Shown here piece by piece: positions 8,776 to 20,999 of a DNA stretch of 42,229 nt. The stretch spans positions 1 through 42,229 of the forward strand of contig LUCW03001522.1 of NCBI GenBank assembly GCA_001586965.3, written 5' to 3'. Source of the DNA: Sphaeroforma sirkka. Its lineage: Eukaryota; Opisthokonta; Ichthyosporea; Ichthyophonida. The translations under genes were made by a program, and so were the position numbers. Numbering within the stretch: the stretch's first letter is position 1; each line of letters begins with the position of its first letter. The notes under the pieces were generated by a model that had not been told where the DNA came from, did no database searches, and saw only the letters and a list, made by a program, of their open reading frames with translations.

Positions 8776-11700
8776 AACAAACAACTTCATGTTCATTGCA
8801 TGTGTCCATTTTGAGCAGATAGTCCAATTTCGACGTAATATGCATACTGAATGATTCTTGCCCGGGAAGATGGTGCAGTGATCAGATTTGTTTCTTCAAA
8901 ACCTTTCAGAATAGACTAGTTTCGACTATCGATTTCATCTCAACCACCCACAAACATCTGCTTCCCAGTTCTTGTATGATGAGCCAGTCAGTTAAATCAC
9001 TTCCACTACTCCTTTCTTGATATATGAATATATAACTTTCATAACCTCCCAAACTGCTGCAGCCGACAGACCGATTATTCCCGTGATATTTTTTTGTTTG
9101 TAGTCCCTCAGTTTGTACTTAGGTGTGATACTTGTTATGATGATATAGATATGGTAGACGCCACCTTCGGCTACTGTAAGAGCTTCCCGTGCTATTTTCA
9201 TACATAACTCGGGATAACACCGATTGATAAAATCGCGTCAAGCTACATACTTACCTTAGATAGATAGTTGTGACTCAGAGATATACATGAAGCTGTATTC
9301 ACGGTGAGTTTATTATCCTCACTGCATCATAAGTGCCGGTATTACTATCCAAAAACGCTCTACAACTACAACTCTACCCACTTTAGACAAACAAAAATCT
9401 GAAGCCTACGATGAGAAGCCTTTTTAGTCACGGACCGACTTTCCTGCAATTAATACTTCCCTACATTTAGAAGCCCTAACCATCATAGCACAATCTCTGA
9501 TCTTATTTAATAGCACGTTGATAAACTGATATGGTTCATATCTTAATTTAGTGGTGGTCATCCGTCAAGAAGTACAATAAGGCTATTCAACGGTGTACTG
9601 TAAGTGAAGGTCTCGCATGGAAATCATCACAGAACATATTGTCATCGATGCATGACTTACGGAGTTGTATCCATAGGAGGATGTGGAATTATATATATAT
9701 AATTATTAACTGAAGGATACTACCTTACCTTATACATAAAGATTTTTGTTTATCATTTATTTGCAAGGGTATGTTCTGAACAGACCTATGGGCCAAGCTT
9801 TTTTTTTTCATTCTTTTTCATAGATGGCCAACATAATATTGACATTATTGCCAACATGGACTATCTAACGCGGGAAACTTTTTATCCATCGGATCAGACT
9901 CAATGACGTTATATAGCCTATCGTTCACATTGGCGGAGCTGATGTCTGGAAATATAATTTAAATCCTAAAGCAAAATCGATGACGGTAACAAAAGTGGGG
10001 CTGTTGACAAGAATCGTATCTCCCTCTTGAAGAGCTTTCTGCTTTGTATCTCAACGCCACTGACCTGAGTTGAATAGATATTTTCACTTTATAATCTTTA
10101 CTTACGTTACTCGTGTAGCCTTGTAACTACTGCAACTCGATTTACCTCTTCGATTTACACGTTTTACGAGTCCCACCATTTCTTTGAGAATACTATGGTG
10201 CATGCACAATATATGTATATAGTAAAAAAGACTCGGACGAGATCTAATGCTATCAGGCCGATGACATGTATACATACACTAACATACAACCTGCGTTTTG
10301 TGGTTGTATCATTTCCTTAGCGGATACTCGGGCTGAAATTATTTCTTGTTCTATCTTCTACAACTGTCCTGGGCAACAGGACGGATATGGTCCACACTCA
10401 AAATAATACCATTGATTGCATCAACAATCCTATCCACACATTAAAAAAATGAATGATTAAACTATCTGCTGATCCTTAACACCTGCAAGAAAAGAATGTA
10501 TGACATATGTGAATAATCTGTTATACAAGTGTGATATTAGTAGCCTATACGATTGTAAATAATGTGATCTGTGTCGAGTTCAAATCTATACGTAACACCA
10601 CGCGCGACAAACGCTGTACTTTTGTATTGTATTCCTCAGGGGCTTATGCTCAGCGTGGGAAATAATTTTGTAGAAATTGCCACCGGAAAGTACCCGTTTA
10701 ATTTGATATGTGGGCGTGTTTATTTTTATATGAACATCATTCGTAACACTATACGTCCAAATATATTGATATCAACGAAGGTAAACTATAAATAAGGAGG
10801 AAGGAGGGGAAGACCCGATTTATTTTGCTTCAGAACGACTCTTCCAACGTAGGAATACTGGCTTGATAAATCATAACATTGCTACATATATAGCCCGGTG
10901 TGTTATATGAACCTGTTTCATCAGCAGTCTTTTAATTGCAAATTGTGCGGATTGTCATCGAGAGAATACAATAAGATAATTGAAGTACATGCTGCAAACA
11001 TTGTAAAGTCTTTCAGCTCCATGTTAGAGATGCGTTGTAATTTGTAGTGAGGAGTGATTAATTGCAATTGAATATCAATTAGAATACAGTGACTCCACTC
11101 TCGATTTTGTGTATGTCTATCTCTAAAAAACCATCGACCCAAATTTATATATGCATGTAAAGTTTTACTGGAACATGTCATTATCTTTACTATGAGCGTA
11201 TGTGTGAGATATTGTAGCTACTAATTTGAATCTTATAAAGTACTTGGCACACAATACTGATAGTCAAGTTCGACATCATTACTGGATAATGCATAATATC
11301 GAACTGCATAGTCATTGATACAAAGAAATACTAGTGAGTGTGGCGCTGGCACTTTGTTCAATTTCACTGAACATTCATTCAGACACAATCAAATCTCTAC
11401 ACTCCGATAGCATTCAATCGCGTCATATCGAACAAATTGTATGTGTATTGAGAACAAACGGCCATATACTGACTACACAAAGTGTCGGTTCTTAAACACC
11501 AACACCCGGCCTCATCCACGTATCGATTATTTCTTCATGCTTTTGGGCTCTTGTGTAGAACATGACATTGATCGAGACAAAGCAAATATGTACAAGACAC
11601 GTACTCTATAGTCGATTATTTTCGGCCTGGTACATGGTAAAATCGATCGCGGAATGCATCTTTTATACAGTAATCTATATGCGTCCCATATCATCTAGCC

Positions 11701-11798
11701 AGTTCTACCGTGTGATATGAATAAACGTCGGAGCACTGCTAAACTTGAATCACTCTCACTCGTAGAATAATATTACGAAACCAAGGTCGGGTCGTAAT
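8776..11798. other. Intergenic stretch, no gene recognised
   Basis: About 3 kb of AT-rich sequence. A minus-strand frame of 69 codons at 9201-8992 (starts MKIAREALTVAEGGVYHIY, ends KKGVVEVI) is not low-complexity, and a consensus donor AAG|GTAAGTATG lies just upstream on the same strand near 9253, so a terminal exon is possible but unsupported. Short frames at 10571-10795 (plus) and 11181-10921 (minus) have nothing recognisable. Confidence 0.3.
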
Positions 11799-12396
11799 TG
11801 TAAACTTCGATGGATCTTTCTATGTTTTAAACTATGTTATATAAACTATAATACAATTTAAGTCAGTTAGGATTGAGCAGTGGTAGTTTGTGTAAGAATG
11901 ATCGGGACTGCCTCTTGGTAAGAGACTTAATATTCTCGATCACACAGGACGTACCTCTAGCTGTTCTTTATTAAATAATTTTCACTAGAAGTACTAAGTG
12001 TTCATGATCACTTGCCTAATTTGTAAATAGACATAAGAACGTAAGTCAAGTTGATACATTGGCTACTATAAATAAAGTTCCATCTGAAGAAAGTTAAAAA
12101 AGAAAAAGACCTATTGGATTTTGGAGATTGGCGGGAAGACCAAAACCTGTAAGTTGTAGTTCAGAAATTATAAAATTTAGTTTATAATATCCTACATCTA
12201 TTCTCGTCTCAAATAGATCCAAGTAAATGAGTCATACCAAATACTCAGGCTATTGGAGCCATCAAAGTGAATTTAGAACACTTTGGAAATATTGGAAAAA
12301 GAATTTGTATTTAATTATTTTAAATACAATTAAAACCCAATATGTTATCTCACTTGATCTTGATATTTTAGACTGACCGGAGACCGTATTTCTACA
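11799..12396 (+). mobile_element. Solo LTR, family A, copy 2
   Basis: Same ends as the copy at 7546 (TGTAAACTTCGATGG .. TATTTCTACA), 598 bp, flanked by the 4-bp duplication taat (11795-11798, 12397-12400). It lies 31 bp left of the Ty3/gypsy element that begins at 12428 but belongs to a different LTR family. Confidence 0.85.
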
Positions 12397-12427
12397 TAAT
12401 CAATCTTAGGGCTAAATACATTCATGC

Positions 12428-13023
12428 TATAACAGCCGGGCCTCCACATTAGACTCTTATGTTAATAAACGTACTCTTAAGCAATACGTAAATTATAAAC
12501 GTACTATTAAAAGCACGAGTATTAAATGGTTTTTAACGGTTATATTTACAAGTACCTTTTCCATTTTACAAATCAGATATTTTGGCCCCGACCCATTAAA
12601 GGGACTGTGAACAAGGCCAAAGAGTATATTTGGAGTAGGTCTATTAAGAGACCTAGATAAACACTGCAAAATATACATCTGAATACTTCGGTAGCGAAAC
12701 GGCTCAACCGAACATAAGTTTCTAGAGACCCTTAATGGTTACCTAGTTTTTAGCCAACCAGATGTGCCAGTCTGATGATGGCAAGTCGGTAATTCTTGAT
12801 AAGTGGCCAGTTATTGGTTAAGACAATAACTAAGGACATCAAGAGAATTTTTTTTTTCTTCTTTTTTTTTTTTTTCTAAAGATAGGATTTTACTAGTTTT
12901 AGTAATTCGTGCGACGAAACAAGTAATACTAGTTTCGACGATAACGATAACGAAACATAAATAAAATCCCTTCGGCGAAATCAGTACTGGGAGGATGTAT
13001 ATAGGCAATGTCTCAGCCTTACA
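12428..13023 (+). repeat. Left LTR of element B
   Basis: The first 280 bp match the right LTR nearly exactly (cagccgggcctccacattag onward). Matching resumes after the patched segment to about 12892. The right copy stops there, so the left end point is inferred from the ACA terminus at 13023, which gives 596 bp, the same length class as family A LTRs. A T-rich tract lies at 12848-12876. Short open frames here are LTR sequence, not genes. Confidence 0.7.
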
Positions 13024-13308
13024 ATCCCCCCCAGAGTATTGCTGATTTCTATGAGGCATACCTAACTTTATTACCAGACTAAAATTCGTATACTTAAAAA
13101 ACTTATTAAAAGACTTAAAGATTTTATTACGTTTAGTAGCTCTAAGATATTTATACCGCCTTAAGAGACCGATATTTACACATTTTAAAGTTAGCAAAGT
13201 ATTAACTACTTGAGCTACTTAAGCGTCGTGATAATTAACTACCACATAAAACTTTCTTAAGACAACAACTATTCGTTAAGTGAATAGCAGAAGTCGTACT
13301 GGATAAGT

Positions 13309-15930
13309 ATGACTAAGAAGGACTCTACGCTATCTAAGAAGTGTAAAGCGGATAAAAAGAAGATGGACAGAGAATCTGCCGAAGACGCAGTCAACCCCAT
13401 TGTCGCTAAAGACGACAATACACTGGATACCGGTGAGACTACTCCATTAAGAGATAAGTCAGCCGAGGAAAGTGCTAGAGGACCCACTCTCTCCTCAAGT
13501 TCAAAGCTCGCGAAACCACGAAGCGAAAATAGGAGTGGGTTTAAGACCACTCCATCTACTATCCCTGAGGATATTAATCCAAAGGGTAAAGAACCAATTA
13601 CGGAAGTCAATTATGACGACCTCAGGGAGATTAATCCAAAGGGTAAAGAGCCAATTACGGAAGTCAATTACGACGACCCCGGCGACGATGAAGTCCAACC
13701 CGATAAGGGGCCGACAGAAGACGAACCACAGGCTAGCGCATCTACCCACGTCACTGTAAAAGAGCAGTCAAAACATCGCTTAGAGAAGGCCAATGAGGAG
13801 TACAACGATCTAAGTACTAAGCCGGCCGAAATAAGCCCGGAGAATGTTCCCTGGGAAAGTCTACTCCACGGGACCAGGCACTATTTACTCCAATACCATC
13901 ACCGGGACATAAGTCTGTAAACTTCGATGGAAATTACAGGTTTCAAACTATATTAAACTAAAATACAATTTAGTCAGTTAGCATTTAGCAGTGGTAAGCT
14001 TGTGTAAGAATGATCGGGACTGCCTCTTGTTAAGAGCCTAAATATCCTCGATCACACAGGGCGTACCTCTAGCTGTTCTTTATTGAATAATTTTCACTAG
14101 AAGTACTAAGTGTTCATGACCACTTGCCTAATTTGTAAATAGACATAATAACGTAAGTCACGTTAATACATTAGCTGATATAAATAAAGTTCCATCTGAA
14201 GAAAAGAAAAAAAAAAAAAAGACTTATTGGATTTTGAGATTGGCGGAAGGACCAAAATCTATAGTAGTAGTTCGGAGATTATAAAATTTAGTTTATAATA
14301 TCCTACATCTAAATCAAAAGGTCCCGATGAGTCATACCAAATATGCTATTGGAGCCATCTGGGAATTTAGTCTACTTGGAAATATTGGAAAAGAGCTTGT
14401 ATTAAATTATTTATAATACAAATAAAAAACCAATGTATATCTCAATTGATCTTGATATTTTAGACTGACCGAGGCCGTATTTCTACAAGTCTCCCGTTTT
14501 GGAGGGTATTATAGACCCAACCGCTGGGAAGAATACACCTCCCCTTACCTAATTGGGGAAGGCACATCGCACCCAGCCAAAGTCGACGTGCGAGATTATC
14601 GTAACGGATGATCCTAAGATCTTCATTCCAACACCACGTCTCAGTAACGAGCGTCGTGAAGCGTCGACCATGGACTTTAATATCCACCGAAAGGGAACTA
14701 AAGCTTCCCGCATACATGCGAGTGACATGGAGTACCCACGGAAGGACCGCAATGCATTACACCAACCCGCCGAAGACTTTCGGTCCACAGAGGTAGATAT
14801 GCTGAATGCAGAAGTTAACGAACTCACAGTTAAGATGGAGCTCGCTCATGACCTGCAAGATCGCCCAGAAATTGATTATTATGCGAAAATAATCAACATC
14901 AAGCAGAAGCGAATCGACCAGTTGCTGCAAGCACAACGCGGGCAGGACCAACGCGATCACCAGAAGTATAGGGCATGATCAGTCGACTTAAGTCGAACTG
15001 GGACTCAAGTACCCAGAAGCCTGAATTCATCAATAATCATGACCTCGAGACTCTGACTCGCTCGTTACACGCGTTTACAGTGATGCTGGAGACAAATGAC
15101 ATTGCCCCACCGTAATGGATATCTGCGTTTATGCAGACATTTAATCCAGAAGGAACCAATTATCGGATCCTTCAGAAGCATCTCAAAGAGATCGATGAGT
15201 GTCGTAACTGGCCAGAAGTATGTTGGCTAGTGACATCTTTATTAAGCAAGGATATGCGCAGTCCAGGACTATGTTCAATTCTGGCACCACCAACAGCGAA
15301 TACTAGCATCTTGAGCTATATTCTGAAACTCGATGCGGACCTTGTCAGACCTGATATTAAGAGGGATGACAAGCCACGCTGGTATGAGTTGTTGGCAATG
15401 CATGTATTCTGTATGAACATAGGCAGTAATGATCGAGAGCGCCTTTACCTCGAGCTACGTCGCAAGTATGCGAACGAAACGAGAGATAAAGGACAGGAGA
15501 AGAACTTTCACCTGACTCGACTGCGCTGGAATCAGTTCTATGAAACTGCTTCCGACACTTATCCCTCTGATCGAGTAACCTCGAGAGAGAAGGTGGTTCT
15601 TAAGAAACCACGTGATCAGATAGATCAAGGGTATATATCCCGACAGACATCTAACGAACGTCCGAATGTTCGTCCGCGTGAAACAGCGCAGCACTCGCGG
15701 CCTAATAAAAGGGTACGGGCTGAGAAGGAAGCACTATACAAGCAAGTTAAGAAGTGTGCCGACGAGAAGAGTGGATACGATATGTATCAGCTTGCCCCGA
15801 ACGGTTATTGAAACGGGCGGCACTCAGCTACTTGCAAACACTTTATTAATAAGTGTGACAAGTGTGAGAAAACCAACGGTTATCACGCCAAGACATGTGA
15901 CCGGAAACCAGATATCAAACTGGAATAGCG
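13309..15930 (+). pseudogene. gag region of element B
   Basis: Begins with a lysine-rich, charged segment (TKKDSTLSKKCKADKKK) and contains a 16-residue direct repeat INPKGKEPITEVNYDD in two adjacent copies (about 13574-13675). After the nested LTR come a charged helical region (about 14770-14960) and a capsid-like region (about 15130-15600). It ends in a basic nucleocapsid-like stretch with a cysteine/histidine cluster near 15830-15905 resembling a zinc knuckle. Role in the family: the structural particle protein. The region is broken. Confidence 0.65.
13916..14487 (+). mobile_element. Solo LTR, family A, copy 3, nested in element B gag
   Basis: Same ends as the other family A copies; flanked by the 4-bp duplication agtc (13912-13915, 14488-14491). 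At 572 bp it is slightly shorter and carries several small internal losses near 14180-14400. Its position inside gag shows that family A was active after element B inserted. Confidence 0.85.
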
Positions 15931-15949
15931 TGTAATAATCCCTGTATAT

Positions 15950-17750
15950 TGCAACGGAAATAAAGTCCTTGCGTTGATTGATCCTGGTTCAGAAATTTCA
16001 TGTATATCCGATCGCTTTGCCTTAATGAAAGATATCGAACGTAGAACACAAACTACTCACCTTATATTAGCTGATGAGAAGACTTCCAAGTGCGATACGA
16101 TAGCTACCGATGTTAAAATCTCATTAGCCGACCATCGCCACATTACAACCCAATCTGTGATAGTAAAGATGTCACAGAAGTACGACATTATCGTCGGAAT
16201 GAGTGATTTACTTACATTAGGTATAACCGTAACTGGTTTACCGAACAATGTAGATCCATTAAAGGATCAATCAGACGATAATTGTCTGAAACCATATATA
16301 CCACCATCCGACACAGTCAAGGAATTAATACCTGACTTTGCGGAAAAGATCATTGATATATTCTTAGTAAATAAGAAGATTAAGATCACTGACTGGGCTA
16401 AGTTCCGTTTTAACGACAAATATGTTAGTTTAGATTTAACCACGGTAGACTTTACTCAGCTGAAGTGTCCATCAAGAAACTATGTATCTTGGAGACACGA
16501 AGTCGTAGTAAAAGAACAAGTCGAGAAATGGTTAACAGATGGAGTGATAGAAACAAACTATCAACAAACTCCAGTAAACTTGGCATTACTTGCCGTTGAT
16601 CAACATAACTCTGACGGTTCATTTAAGAAGGTCAGAATATGTTTAGATATGAGTCCAATAAATAAATGATTGCCAACTCATAGCTTTCATTTACCTCGTA
16701 TAAACGAGTTGTTAAGAAGAATGGAAGGTGCTACAGTATTTACAACTATAGACCTAACACAAGGGTACCACCAAATGAAGGTATATGAACCCCACCGTAA
16801 ATACTTTAGTTTTACATGGAAGGGTAAACAATATCGCTTTAAGGGCGCACCTTTTGGGTTACACTCCCTACCAGCATTCTTCCAACAAGTAATGGAGGAA
16901 ATGTTTGCAGACATGCCTAACGTGCAAGTCTACATAGATGACATAGTCATCTTCTCACAGACTAAAGTCGAACACGAAGCATTAGTCAGACGAGTACTTC
17001 AAAGATTAAATGAACAGAACTTCAAAATTAATGAGAAGAAATGTCATTTTGCTATGAGTGAGATTCAACTCTTAGGGTATAGAATCTCAGGGGAAGGTAT
17101 TAAAATCGACCCCGGAAAGGTAGAACATTTCTTAGATTGGAGAACTCCAACAACCGGGAGAGATGTAAATAGCATGTGTGGATTCGTAAACTTCTTTTCA
17201 GATGGCGTTCCACACTTAGCAGAATACTTAAAACCTTTTGGACACTTAAAATGTCACAAAGGTAAGTTAGAGGAGCTATGGACTAAAGAGTGTGATGAGG
17301 CATTTAAGATCCTCAAACAAGCAGTACAACAAGCACCTGTGGTTCAAGGACCAGTTGATGGCGTGCCGTTTGAAATAGCAACGGACGCATCAGACCTAGC
17401 ACTAGGAGGGAGTAATGTATCAGGTTATAGATAATAAATCTAGATACATCCAATTCTTTATCCGTGCTATGAATGCATCACAGTTGAATTATCCAACTGT
17501 TAAACAAGAATTTTTAGCTATAGTAACAGCTATGACATACTTTAGAGATTACCTCTATGGAACAGCATTTACGCTGATGTGTGATCAAAGTCTCTTCAAT
17601 ACATGAAAGAGATGAAGCCGGACTCTCAATTAGTGAGCAGATGGCATGATACAATATCAAAATTTCACTTTGATATAAAACATTTACCAGGCATACATAA
17701 CCACTTACCGGATATGTTGTCCAGGTTTGTACCAGACTTTAATAAGTCAG
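15950..17750 (+). pseudogene. Protease, reverse transcriptase and RNase H of element B
   Basis: An aspartic-protease-like segment lies near 15970-16230 (context LIDPGSEISCIS, ending IIVGMSDLL). The RT spans about 16500-17230 with VRICLDMSPIN, TIDLTQGYHQMKV, FGLHSLPAFFQ, the catalytic-box motif VYIDDIVIFS and LLGYRISGEG. RNase H follows at about 17350-17720 (IATDASDLALGG near the start, HLPGIHNHLPDMLSR at the end). The RT motifs are those of Ty3/gypsy elements. The region is broken. Confidence 0.85.
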
Positions 17751-17779
17751 TCCGCGAACTCTTAGCCACTGATTGGAAA

Positions 17780-18200
17780 TGTAATCCAAGATGGTTTGAG
17801 TTAGCACAAAAGACATTCGGCCCACATACTATAGATATATTCGCCGCGCATCATAACGCGCAATTAAAAGATTATAGGACGTTAAATCACCCTCTAGGAG
17901 ATGCCTTTCAATTGGATCTCTCCAAACATAACGCGTGGGCTAATCCACCGTGGCGGTTAATTGCCCAATTATTAAACTACGTTCAGATACATAAAGCTAC
18001 CTTAACGTTGTGTTGTCCCCTACGGAAATTAGATCCGTGGCTCAATAAATTAATAAGCATGATACAATGCGAACCAATATATTTAGATAGGGAAGTAGAT
18101 ACCTTCCTCTATCAGGGTACCCGAGCAGTCCAAAAGACGCCCTGGAGACATACTATATTATGTCGTATAGGTCCTATAGGTACAGCCTCATGGACCCCTT
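17780..18200 (+). pseudogene. Dam-like (NPPW) domain of element B
   Basis: After RNase H comes a segment with FGPHTIDIFAAHHNAQL, then DAFQLDLS, WANPPWRLIAQLL and, further on, KTPWRHTILCRIGP. The NPPW box matches the catalytic (D/N)PP(W/Y/F) motif of N6-adenine methyltransferases. A similar domain is known downstream of RNase H in DIRS-type elements; it is not a standard part of Ty3/gypsy polyproteins. The element at 33804-40084 has the same module at the same place. Activity is unknown; the assignment rests on motifs. Confidence 0.55.
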
Positions 18201-18419
18201 CTGCGACCTTCCTTAACAAGGTCAAAGAATCAGAGATTCCACTCTCTACCAAATTGAACGCTAACCAGTCCAAAGACAACACAACACTTGAAGTTTGTAC
18301 ACAAGAAATACAATCTACTACTGACTACACTGTTGAGAAGCGTCATTCTCTAGCTAGGACTTTTTTTTAATAACATAAATCCAAGCACGAAATCTTTAAG
18401 ACACTCTTTCTAAAGGGAC

Positions 18420-19969
18420 TCGTGAACAAGAACCCTGATCTACATGCACATATATTACGACTATTAAACAAGTCAAGTGTAGCATATGTATATGAACGCA
18501 CTAAAGATGCGCAATTAAAAGGAAGAGAGGAATCTGTGAACACAACAGACGTAGAGAACACGCAAGTGGATTCTCAACACCCTACCCTTGTACTGGAAGA
18601 GCAGAATGATGATAACATTCTCTCTTGGCTGATGCAAAATCATAAGCTGAAGCACCAGAACATAGTAGAAGCACTTAAAGATGCTAAACGAAATGGGATA
18701 GCGCATCCCAAGTTGGCAACTTTAGTTGACAAAGTATATCAGTCATGCACAGACTGTGATCTCAATCAGATCAAGCGCTATGGGTTCGCACCGCTTAAGA
18801 GTGTGACCGAAGATGTTCCATGGCGCAGGGTCATCATTGATCTGGTTGGCTTGCCTACGTCCGGGCACACAGGCGACCGTTACGTATGCCACCTCTTTGA
18901 TGTGTCGTCACGGTTTAACTTACTTTACCCCCTTAAGGATAAAAGTACGCAGACCGTGGCAGAATTATGTTGCCAAGTCTTTGCTGACCACGGGTGGCCA
19001 GGTATTATGTGCTCTGATAACGGTAGCGAGTTCTGTGATGACATTATGGAATCATTAGTACTCGTATCAGGCATGTGCCATAAGAGAGGTGTGCCATATA
19101 AACAGTAAACGCAAGGCGCAAATGAAACGCGCCATAGATGACTTAAGTTCTTCTTACGCACTGCAATAACGGATGATGCAGATGATTGGCCATACCATCT
19201 TAAATGGGTAGAAACACAAATGAGCGAGTGTGATGATCCGGTTACAGGAACTACACCCGCTCACTATTTTCGTGGCAGATATAGTGAGCTACAAATATTC
19301 TATAACAAGGATGAACCTGATCGCCATGAGTTACCGTGGTTAGAAAAGGTACAACGTATACATAACGTTGTACACCCTTGCTTGCGAGAAACACGTAATA
19401 TAGCCTTATTAAAAGGGCAAAACAGATGGAACACTACCAAGAAGATAGCAGAGTATCAAGTTGGTGACAGAGTTAACATCCGTCAACGCAACTCTGATGC
19501 AACTGTATTAACATCTAAATGGATAGGTCCATATATAATCTCAGTAGCAGACACTAAAAGCGGAACGTACGAGGTTAATAACCCCGATGGTTCTAGTGCG
19601 CTTAATATAAGCACAAGTCGTATTCCCACTACTGAGATTATACTCGCAAGAAGACATGACTCTAATGCCCCTCTTGATCGTTCTGAATTTAAGGACATAA
19701 TATGGAGAACGGATAAGGGAGGTTACACATACTATCGTACACGCTTTATAGACGGTACGATCGCTGAGTTAACTTCAGACGCTTTTGACAATCAAGACTA
19801 TTTAAAAGCCTTTAATAGAAAATGGCGTAAACGCCTACATAAGTCACAAGCTGATAAAGACAGCATAGCATGTTCCCAATATCTGAAGGTACGGAAGTTA
19901 AAACTTACCCACCTACAGCATTTATCCCGAGATTTACTGCTCATCCTTCAAACGTCCCAAAGACACTGA
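18420..19969 (+). pseudogene. Integrase region of element B
   Basis: A zinc-binding-type segment (HPKLATLVDKVYQSCTDC) near 18705-18760 precedes the catalytic core, with IDLVGLP near 18835 and CSDNGSEF near 19010, then TTPAHYFRGRYSE and a C-terminal GPY/F module (SKWIGPYIIS) near 19515. The tail to 19969 (YYRTRFIDGTIAELTSDAF, then basic residues) sits where chromoviruses carry a chromodomain but is not clearly one. In the family it inserts the cDNA into the genome. Broken. Confidence 0.8.
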
Positions 19970-20159
19970 AACGTAAGAAACGTCCAGTCGACCACCACGG
20001 ACCTACTGGACCTAAGCCCAAAACTCACAGGGTAACCGAGAACGCTTAACTTCGCCGGAGAAACATATGCTACTTAATGTTTTCTACCCGTTTTTTCTTT
20101 CTCGCTTTGCAAATCCAAAATCAGCTTGAGTGAGCAACTAGCCTCTCTTGGATTTCAAA

Positions 20160-20174
20160 GCTGGGTAGGGGCTG
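20160..20174 (+). promoter_or_regulatory. Polypurine-tract-like segment of element B
   Basis: The G-rich stretch gctgggtaggggctg lies directly before the right LTR start (TGTAACAGCC). This is the position of the polypurine tract that primes plus-strand synthesis in LTR elements. Confidence 0.45.
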
Positions 20175-20999
20175 TGTAACAGCCGGGCCTCCACATTAGA
20201 CTCTTATGTTAATAAACGTACTCTTAAGCAGTACGTAAATTATAAACGTACTATTAAAAGCACGGGTATTAAATGGTTTTTAACGGTTCTATTTACAAGT
20301 ACCTTTTCCATTTTACAAATCAGATATTTTGGCCCCGACCCATTAAAGGGACTGTGAACAAGGCCAAAGAGTATATTTGGAGTAGGTCTATTAAGAGACC
20401 TAGATAAACACTGCAAAATATACATCTGAATACTTCGGTAGCGAAATGGCTCATTACTCTACTAGACATTCAAGGGCTAAAGTAGTCACCAGGTTCAATG
20501 ATTCGTCGTTTGTAGTCTCGTGCACAGTTTTTCTGTTCCCACTTTATATACTGAGAATTTTCTATTTTTATATCATGCGCCTAGGCTTTGCATCGGGCTT
20601 AAGTGATATATGAACCTCTAGACCATGTATGTAGTTGTGATTTGATTCGTCATAGCGAATGTTATTGAAAGTATCTTTGAATTGTTTGATTTGGTCTGGT
20701 GTTTTATTTAAAACCTTTGCAGCACGGTCAACGCCCTTCCAATCGTACTTCTCCAAAGTTGTAGGCGTATCACTACAACGGCGATGAAACTCAACGAATC
20801 CGGTTTCATCCAGGGCAGCCGGGATTATGACCCCTAGAGACCCTTAATGGTTACCTAGTTTGACCTCCACTCAGCCAACTAGATGTGCCAGTCTGATGAT
20901 GACAAGTCGGTAATTCTTGATAAGTGGCCAGTTATTGGTTAAGACAATAACTAAGGACATCAAGAGTATTTTTTCTTTTCTTCTAAAGATAGGATTTTA
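20175..20999 (+). repeat. Right LTR of element B, patched and truncated
   Basis: Matches the left LTR at 20175-20452 and 20835-20999. Between them 382 bp replace about 17 bp of the left copy, so this is a replacement and not a clean insertion. LTR sequence ends at 20999, about 130 bp short of the left copy, and an unrelated repeat begins. Confidence 0.8.
20453..20834 (-). other. Foreign 382-bp patch in right LTR with an open frame
   Basis: On the minus strand the patch is open from about 20834 to a stop near 20568, with no low complexity: segments IPAALDETGFVEFHRRCSDT, EKYDWKGVDRAAKVLNKTPD, QIKQFKDTFNNIRYD and HISLKPDAKPRRMI. That is about 89 codons. I do not recognise the family. It has no LTR-like ends and no visible target duplication. 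It could be a gene fragment captured during template switching or by gap repair. Confidence 0.45.

Larger units (their letters stand above)
12428..20999 (+). mobile_element. Ty3/gypsy-type LTR retrotransposon (element B), broken
   Basis: LTR-related sequence at both ends (12428-13023 and 20175-20999) encloses gag, protease, RT, RNase H, a Dam-like NPPW domain and integrase in Ty3/gypsy order. A family A solo LTR is nested in gag (13916-14487). By eye the two LTRs differ at about five positions over their first 280 bp, so insertion was fairly recent, yet the coding region has several breaks and the right LTR is patched and truncated. It is a fossil that could not move by itself. Flanking target duplication cannot be read because the right end is lost. 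Confidence 0.85.

Noticed and set aside
9253-9330. Small plus-strand first exon (ATG..CG|GTGAGT at about 9300) and a minus-strand donor at about 9253
   Set aside because: Isolated splice-like sequences without a phase-compatible partner exon.
12493-12678. 61-codon minus-strand frame, repeated at 20425-20240
   Set aside because: It is LTR sequence of element B, present because the LTR is present twice.
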